Shown here one piece after another: positions 57,447 to 64,000 of a stretch of 64,000 bases of DNA. The position numbers were made by a program, and so were the translations under genes. The DNA is from Mikania micrantha. Lineage: Eukaryota > Streptophyta > Magnoliopsida > Asterales > Asteraceae. How positions within the stretch are numbered: position 1 is the first letter of the stretch; every line of letters starts with the position of its first letter. The notes below the pieces were generated by a model. The model ran no database searches. It saw only the letters and a list, made by a program, of their open reading frames with translations, and had not been told where the DNA came from. The stretch is taken from the NCBI GenBank assembly GCA_009363875.1, contig CM018680.1, forward strand, positions 71,428,272 to 71,492,271, given 5' to 3'.

Positions 57447-58239
57447 TGTAACATCAGTGCCGGACGCGTGCCGGAACAGTGATCGTAACAGTAAACATGT
57501 ACAGTGATTTAGGTACACATTTCGTTAAACTATGTTTAGACTATTTATACATTTGATTAGCATGAAACTATTATACGATTGTCTGATTCTGACTGAAACC
57601 TTAGGGTTAAACAGTCTGAAACATGTCAGACAACACAGTGTTGAAACATAAATACTTGATGTGATACTAGTTTGCATAAACGTATGTGAGGTTAAACAAA
57701 ACGAAATTATAACGGTTATTGTTACGGAATGCTAAACCGACGAGTTATTCGTATAGGTGACGATCTGTACGAATGATTCTGAAAGTTTAACGTTCTGAAA
57801 TAATGACTTAACAATAGAAAACGAGAATCAGAAAGCCAAACCATCGACGTGTTCGTTCGAATGACGATTCGAACGAATACGTGCGATGGTGACGCGATCT
57901 GATGAAACGTATAACGATACGAACGATCATAAATTTAAAGAAATATTATATTTCTTATTTTACAATTTTGAAACTCATCATAACATAATTTAAATTTAAT
58001 TATTTCATTATATCGCGAACAAATTATCTAAACGCGAAAATTAAACAAAACGCGTAAACCATTATAATTCGAAAAATAATTTAATGTAACGATATTTAAA
58101 ATGTTTTCTAATAATATTCGTGTTCTAAAAATCTTAAAAATATTCTTTTTCTTTAAATTACGAAATACACGCGTAAGGAGCCGGATACGCGACGGGATTG
58201 CGAACCGAACAACCGAAACGAACCCGAACCACTCCGGGG

Positions 58240-58247
58240 TATAAATA
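58240..58247 (+). promoter_or_regulatory. TATA box of LTR E
   Basis: TATAAATA in ccggggtataaatacccta, followed about 40 nt later by a CT-rich run typical of plant transcription starts. Confidence 0.6.
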
Positions 58248-58649
58248 CCCTAAATGAGTTGGATTTTCTCATTTATTACAAGCACTCTCTCTCTCTTATT
58301 CTCCCAACTCGTCAACACCACCCTCACTCAAGAATCCAACTTCAAGCCACGAGATCTCCCTCAATTCTTGACGGAATCGCGTGATTCTTGCGCCTAAACG
58401 ACCATCTCGAAGCCCTCTACAAGAAAGTACAGACGATCTGGTGGTTTACACAGCAAAATTCGAGGTATGGGTCCATAAATCTCACGGATCTAGGGTTTTT
58501 CATCTTGTTTAGTTCGACCCACACACAACCAGTTTTGTTTCGAGCTAGTTTCCTTCGAACTCCTACTCCACGATGACTTGTCTGCGTGTAACAACAGCAA
58601 GGAAAGTGATCTAGACACAGCAGAGAGCGTGAGGATGAAGGTAAGCTGC

Positions 58650-58985
58650 AGGGTTCGTGAAGGCTCACACAGGCGAACCCTTCTACAGCTCACAAACTCT
58701 CATTCCGGCGAACTCTCGAGTGACTCACGAACCATCTTGTGAAGGCGAACCCTTGTGTCACCACAGCTGGCCGAACCCTACTGTTCCAGCCTGCATGTCG
58801 GCGAACTCTACATCTCCCGAACCTGACTCTCGCGAACCATGAGAGATGAACGAACCCTGGGCACACACGAACCCACTGCCGAACCCTAGCATGCGTACGA
58901 ACCCTTCTCCCTCATGAAACCACCAGCGAACCCACATCTGCACCGAACCTTCAGTTGGTTTTGTTAGCCGAGCCTTGAAGGTAAC
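58650..58985 (+). repeat. Degenerate CGAACCCT tract in LTR E
   Basis: About 18 occurrences of CGAACY, often GCGAACCCT, at irregular spacing. No reading frame keeps a repeated peptide, so it is not an obvious coding repeat. Confidence 0.55.
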
Positions 58986-59117
58986 GAACCTTGGTGATAT
59001 TCTCAGTTTGTTAAACGAACCTTGGTTCTAAAATCCTAGAATGTTCGCTACTATTTCGTTTGTTTAGCCAGCCTACTACATGTGATGGTATTCTGTTGAA
59101 TTAGCCCACGCAACTCA

Positions 59118-59620
59118 CTGGCCCAAATGCATTTCTTTTGGCTCATAATCTCACTCAAGGTTTCAATGAACCAACCGGCCCAATACCAGTTCGTAATCAA
59201 ACAACCGGCCAACTATTTCATTCGAACAAACAAAGCAATCGGCCCAGGTTCTTGTGTATTCGGCCCAACAGTAAAACCTATCGGCCCAATCCTGTTGTCT
59301 GGCCCATCTCGCTTACTTGACCCAGCGCAATTGTTCGGGGCCCAACTATTAAAACATGTATTCCCATTCAGCCCAATAGTCCGACCCAAGAGTGATACTC
59401 GGTTCAACCCAAAATGTTCTCATATGGCTCACTTAATACTTCGGTCCAATAGTTTGGCCCATGGCCACTAGCCGGCCCATCTTATTAGTAAATGGGCCCA
59501 AACCGTTTGTTCTTTGGCTTAAGTTAGCTAATTTATGCATTGATTGGCCCGAGTCATAAAGCCCACTTGTTAAAGTCCAATTCGATTACCTTTCGGCCCA
59601 TAATAAACAAATTAAAGACA
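59118..59620 (+). promoter_or_regulatory. GGCCCA cluster in LTR E
   Basis: About 15 GGCCCA/AGCCCA sites, many as CGGCCCAAT. GGCCCA is a known plant promoter element (site II, bound by TCP factors). A similar cluster lies in the LTR of B. ORFs here are by-products of the composition. Confidence 0.5.
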
Positions 59621-60117
59621 TAATGTATTGGCAAGTTAATTTTGTTAACATGTTTGGAGCTTGAACAAGTACTATAAGGATGGTGATGGATTATGAAACC
59701 GTAACACATGATCAAGAATGTGACATAACTTATGGGTCACTAGAATCTTTAATAAACTTAAGGGGGGGGCCGAAAGACGACCTAGACTTATAGAGTTAGC
59801 CAACTTCAGGGCTAACACTAATACTTACACACACGCGCGTCAATTATAACTTATACTTATAGCCTACAAACATTATGAAATCAATACAGGGGCTTGAACA
59901 TCATAACGAAAGCAAACAAAGAGAGCGTGCATTCTTATTCTATTTAGTCAAGCACTTCGGACCTAAGGTGAGTTCATTTGTCCCCTTTCAAACTTATTTG
60001 TTTTAAATTCGGGACTGAGAAGCATGTTAAACATTTTATTAAAATGTTATTTAATGCTTTAAACATAAACATGATTGCTTATGATTGAAACCTTTACGTT
60101 AAGCTTGATGCTTAAAA

Positions 60118-60335
60118 TCAATTGTTGATTACTTGATACGATTACATGATTCTTGATACAATTACATGAGACTTGATTCAATTACATGAGATGTTATACA
60201 ATTACATGAGACATGATACAAATACATGATACTTGATTCTATTACATGAGATGTTATACAATTACATGAGACATGATACAAATACATGATACTTGATTCA
60301 AATACATGAGACTTGATACTAATACATGAGTTATG
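60118..60335 (+). repeat. Minisatellite, about 20-bp unit
   Basis: Some ten imperfect copies of a unit like TTGATACAATTACATGAGAC, with ATGTTATACAATTACATGAG variants. There is also a higher-order repeat of about 60 bp. Confidence 0.75.
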
Positions 60336-60397
60336 ATTATTTGGAAACTATTACATGCTACTAGGCCATCATACATGTATCTAACCATAGTCTACGT

Positions 60398-60690
60398 AAT
60401 TGCTGAACGTCTGGTATTCCAGAGCTTGTACCTATGGGGTGAGATACATGTAATAACATAAACATAATGATACTCAGCTATTACCTGGTTATAAGTGACA
60501 TGTAATTGCTGAACGTCTGGTATTCCAGAGCTTTTGTCAGCTTATATGAGGTATGTAAAGGCTAAACATGAACTTGTTGAATGCTAAGCTATTATCTATA
60601 TAAGAGACATGTAATTGCTAAACTTCTGGTATTCCAGAGCTTTTGTCTGCTTATAGGAGATATGTAATTGCTAAACTATGTGTGTGTGAA
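60398..60690 (+). repeat. Tandem repeat with TCTGGTATTCCAGAGCTT core
   Basis: Three copies of an about 105-bp unit; each has aattgctgaacgtctgg or a close variant, then tattccagagctt (starting near 60399, 60507 and 60611). The core contains the dyad CTGGTATTCCAG. Confidence 0.7.
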
Positions 60691-61406
60691 TCTATGATGC
60701 TTGATAAACATGATGATAGTTAACACTTACGAATACAATAGACATGAAAACCTTGAAACAGATAACAAAGGCTTGATGAGGATTGAGTTGTTTGGTAGGT
60801 AAAATGCTTAATTATTATTAACAACAATGTCATATCCGGGTTAGTATGTGGTGGGATGTTGGCTAGGGCTTGTTCCCTTACATATGCCCTATATATAAGC
60901 ATACCGACTTGGATATTACAGGTGGAGTTAATAAGGTTAAGGTTTTACCGAAGGAGGTTTGTGAAACTATTTTTTTAAACTTATAAACTATATGAACTCA
61001 CCAACCGTTGTGTTGACTTGATCTTTTTACATGCTTTCTCAGGTGAAGAACAGGTTTAAGCTTAATCTTTTGGATAAGCATACTAGGCTGCCCGGATAGA
61101 GGACCTAGTAAACTTTTGGAGAAGCACATCTTTTGTTGATGATATACTATACTTTTGATATCTTGTATAGTTACAAGATATAAACAATTATTCTTTTGAT
61201 CGGTTTACTTAGTTAAATTGCAGAACATTGCTATTGTAATTTAACTTTGTAATCCTATATATCATTTGATTGTGCTTTAGATATTCTTAAACGTTGATGC
61301 TATGTAAACAATCTGATCATCATGATTATCATCCACGATATCACGCCCCGGGAACCTTCCGCCCGGCGGGGACTCCGATCCAACCCCGCCGGCTCGGGGT
61401 GTGACA

Positions 61407-62536
61407 CTTATGCCAAATCTCATAAGGAGTCATACCATGTATCTTAACTACCAATACTCTATTTTGAACATAACAGGCAGTATTGACTGCTTCTACCCAA
61501 AAAGTTATTGGCAGTTTGGCATCAGACAACATGGTTCTAGCAGCCTCAATTAGTGTCATATTCCTTCTCTAAGCAACACCATTTTGTTGTGGAGTCCTAG
61601 GAGCACTAAATTGTCTTGTGATACCTTTAGATTCACAAAAAGAATTTAAAACATGATTCTTGAATTTTGTTCCTTGATCTGATCTGATTATTTTTACATG
61701 GTGATCACTTTCATTCTTCACCCTAAGTATGAATGACTTTAGGGTCATAGCAGTTTCATCCTTGGTACTTAAAAAAATACCAGAGAGAAATCATCAGTAA
61801 TCACCAAGCAATATGACTTTCTACCAAGACTTTTCACACTTGTGTGGCCAAACAAGTCCATATGAAGCAGATGCAGGACTGTTGTTATAGAATTTATTTC
61901 TTTGGCATGGTGAGATGACTTGTGCTGCTTAGCTTTTAAGCAAGCAACACATTTATCAACACAGATGAATTTCTTTGTTGGTAAACCAGTTACTAAATTA
62001 TTTTTGACAAGTTTATTCATGTCTTTAAGGTTTACATGAAAAAGTCTTCTATGCCAAAGAGATGATTCATCAAGTGAAGCTTTTGAGACAAAGCAGCTTG
62101 TATTACTAAGAGGTGCAGTTGTGCTCATGTCTAGCATATACATGTTATTTCTTCTTGGAGCCCTAAGCAGAATTTGATCATTTGGTACCACAAATCTTGG
62201 TTTCAGGACAATGCATTCATGCTCAGTAAACAACATGTTGTGCTTTTGATCACACATATGTGATACACTTAGTAAATTGTAGTTTAGTTCTTTTACAAAA
62301 TGCACATTCTCAAAGCTTACCTTGCCATTTGTAATTGTGCCCCTACCTGTAATGTAACCTCCCACTGGATCACTTCCAAAAGCAATAGACCCTCCAAAGA
62401 ATGGTTCATATTTATGCAGGTGAGTCTTGTTGCCTGTCATGTGCCTGGAACAGCCACTGTCAACTATCCACAAGTTGCTCTTTGATTCCTGTTGTCCCAG
62501 CACATGACCAGAAGTGAAATAGTTCCTGATGGGAAC
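61407..62536 (-). pseudogene. Sirevirus S: protease and integrase N-terminal part
   Basis: From right to left on the minus strand: protease IVDSGCSRHMTG, and GAG-pre-integrase zinc finger (WHRRLFH...CVACLKAKQ). Integrase core follows (LLHMDLFGH, CLVITDDFS), then a small deletion and frame change near 61770. Next come further core (RSDQGTKF, PQQNGVA), a TAG at 61569-61571 where a Glu codon is expected before RRN, and IEAARTMLSDAKL to the E insertion. The protein is broken at least twice. Confidence 0.88.
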
Positions 62537-64000
62537 CTAAGCCCATGTGGTCTTGGGTTTTCCATTAGCATCATTATAAGTAAATTTCTTTGACATCATC
62601 CTAGGTGGGACAGATGATGAGTTTGTTGTTGGTAGGACTGGTGGTTGAACAGATGATTCAGCTATTTCCTTTTTCTTCCATATCTGCTTAAGTTTTGAAA
62701 TTGTCGGAAGAGTTTGATTCTTTTGACAGTCATCGGAAGCACTTTTTGTCTTTCCTTCCGATGACTTGGTTTTTGCTGACCAGTTGGACTTTACTTCCGA
62801 AGTTCTTCTTCTTCTGAAGGGAAAATATTTCTTTGGTTTGTAGGAAGCCTTCTTTTCATGTGCTTCCGATGTACTCTTTCCTTCGGAAGCCTTTCTTTCC
62901 TGATCTTCCGAAACATTCTTTTCGGAAGCCTTCTTATTCTGATTATCAGAAGTGCTTGCTTCCGATACTTTCTTTCCGAAACCCTTCTTGTCTTGTTTCT
63001 TCCGACTATTGGAAGTACTAGCTTCCGATACCTTCTTGACTGGGTTTCTCCCTTGTTCTTCCGAAGAAGAAGATGAGTTGCTCCAACTCTCCTTTCTTCC
63101 TCTTCCTTGTTTCTTAGAAAACATTCTGCTTCTTGGATTATAGAAGCAATTAACAGCAAAGTGATTTTTATCACCACACATCAAACATACAGTCTGATTG
63201 TTTAGGAATTGTTGATGCTGATTTTTGTTGAAGAAAGTTGAGCTTTGATTCACAGCAGATGATGGTTTGGATGTTCCAACAGGATTGTTGGCTTGATGAT
63301 TTACCTGTTTTCCTTAAAAATTTTCCTTTCTCTCCTTTGATCCGCCCCTTTTGGACTTGTCAGATGGACAAGTAACATAATTTTCTGAGGAGGTACTCCC
63401 AGTCTGTATGTTTTTAGCTTTGATAAAAACTGATGAATGTTTCTTAGTTTTCTTAGTTCTTTTCTTAGTTTTCAAAGCTAGTTTTTCTGTTTCTGGTTTA
63501 ATAGGAGTATCATCCTCATCGGAGCATGTTGAGTTACTTGGGTTCAAATCAGAGAGATCATCACTTTGAGCCACTTTCTGTATGTCTAACTCCTCATCAT
63601 ACACAAGATTTGTCACTGGTTTACATCTGATCTCCACCATAGGAGTATAAGCAGATGGAGGCTCTACTTTGTTATAACCCAAACCAGCCCCCATCTTTCT
63701 TACAAGCTCAGATGTATCACTCATTCTGAAAAGTTTTTCATACTTTTCACCTTGGCTTAAAAATTTGTCTCTGTAAGACTCAGCCAATACAAGTTCTGTC
63801 TTGGCAGTGGTTAGTCTTTCTAAAAGATTGTTAATTTGACACTGTTTGTTAGTGTCTTCATGTTTTAAGCTTGAAAGGGTCTTTTCCATTTCCTCAATAT
63901 TTTCTTTGTAATTTCTTTTAGCTTCAAAGAAATTTGCCTTGACAACTTGTAAAGACTCAAGTTCATTACAGAATTGAGTGTTTATTCTTTTAAAAACATT
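62537..64000 (-). pseudogene. Sirevirus S gag (partial)
   Basis: Minus strand, continuing beyond the window. Open blocks are 63889-63314 and 63253-62537, joined across a frame change at an A-run (63316-63320). The second block has one zinc knuckle (CLMCGDKNHFAVNC), then a Lys/Ser/Glu-rich region of SEAST-like repeats encoded by CTTCCGAAG-type DNA. An in-frame TAG (62537-62539) after KTTWA separates it from the protease; a Trp codon is the likely original, so I read it as a mutation and not as a programmed stop. The N-terminal part is predicted to be helical (ERLTTAKTELVLAESYRDKF). Confidence 0.82.

Larger units (their letters stand above)
59968..61042 (+). other. Putative LTR-internal intron (family E)
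   Basis: AAG|GTGAGTTC to GCTTTCTCAG, 1075 nt. Hairpin CAAC-CGTTGT-GTTG (61002-61015) before the AG; the AG is followed by GTGAAG. It is longer than in the other families because it holds the two tandem repeats. Confidence 0.48.
57447..61406 (+). mobile_element. Solo LTR E (3.96 kb) in the integrase of S
   Basis: TGTAACATCAG to GGGGTGTGACA with exact CTTAT duplications (57442-57446, 61407-61411). It has no primer site, polypurine tract or coding region, and the start is not repeated further in, so it is a single LTR left after recombination. It contains a TATA box, a CGAACC-rich tract, a GGCCCA-rich tract, a donor/acceptor pair and two tandem repeats. Orientation is set by the shared end, hairpin and splice-like sites. 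Confidence 0.88.
14955..64000 (-). mobile_element. Sirevirus-type Ty1/copia element S, old and interrupted
   Basis: One minus-strand element runs off the right edge. Going leftward from 64000: gag, protease, integrase (split by solo LTR E), RT/RNase H, a spacer rich in CTTCCGAAG, an env-like region (split by C and by A), a polypurine tract and the 3' LTR. The copia order (integrase before RT) is clear. The pieces join at exact duplications CTTAT, ATGCC and ATATC. Frameshifts and stops in gag, protease-integrase, RT and the env-like ORF show it is dead. Only about 9.9 kb of the 49 kb belongs to S. The 5' LTR is outside the window. Confidence 0.9.

Noticed and set aside
59127..59471. 114-codon ORF in LTR E
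   Set aside because: It is low-complexity GGCCCA sequence inside a solo LTR with no coding signature.
60118..60335. CRISPR-like array
   Set aside because: Units are contiguous imperfect tandem copies without unique spacers, and this is a plant genome.
57447..61406. Complete LARD/TRIM element
   Set aside because: There is no internal terminal repeat, primer site or polypurine tract; the exact flanking duplication and single LTR fit a solo LTR.
62537..62539. Programmed stop-codon readthrough between gag and protease of S
   Set aside because: S has several other random stops and frameshifts, and a Trp-to-TAG change explains this one.

Overview
The window is plant nuclear DNA from a large, repeat-rich eudicot genome. 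The evidence is plant LTR retrotransposons (Ty3/gypsy chromoviruses and a Ty1/copia Sirevirus), Helitrons, MITEs and one wall-associated-kinase-type gene with three GT-AG exons. The composite family (Asteraceae) is my guess from the style of the Sirevirus env-like protein and the chromovirus set; it is inference only. Nothing prokaryotic is present.

Layout. 1-4327: 3' part of chromovirus D (RT end to chromodomain, then a complete 2.1-kb 3' LTR). 4328-9713: intergenic DNA with a MITE, a Helitron 3' end on the minus strand, hAT-type MITEs (one with a perfect 8-bp target duplication), a cluster of 15-16-bp dyads, a probable Pack-MULE carrying a fragment that resembles HCF107, and a dead LINE. 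9714-12452: the only non-transposon gene, a WAK-like receptor kinase with a one-base frameshift in exon 1. 13661-14952: a Helitron with large internal inverted arms. 14955 to the window end: one old, decayed Sirevirus (S) on the minus strand, split by nested insertions.

Nesting, proved by exact 5-bp target duplications. S is interrupted by A (16793-40773, ATATC), by C (42509-53727, ATGCC) and by a 3.96-kb solo LTR, E (57447-61406, CTTAT). The 5' LTR of A is itself split by B (16993-28612, CAAAC). When the insertions are removed, the S reading frames join up across the sites. Only about 9.9 kb of the last 49 kb is S itself.

How the elements work. A, B and C use the initiator-Met tRNA primer site. 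Each carries an extra ORF (ORF1) between the primer site and gag, with a shared W-rich/ERVP/LP..G/AFAA module; in A and C it continues into a coiled coil and acidic tail. C is the only element with a fully open gag-pol, but its gag needs removal of an 80-nt intron that A lacks exactly. A has one frameshift and one stop. B is badly deleted, yet its two LTRs are almost identical, so it was probably mobilised by another element's proteins.

All five gypsy LTR families here also share an LTR-internal GT-AG module. It starts with a donor-like site and ends in a small hairpin just before an AG, which in four families is followed at once by GT. The hairpin stem shows a compensatory change in D. This LTR splice module, ORF1 and the gag intron are the parts most likely to be undescribed.
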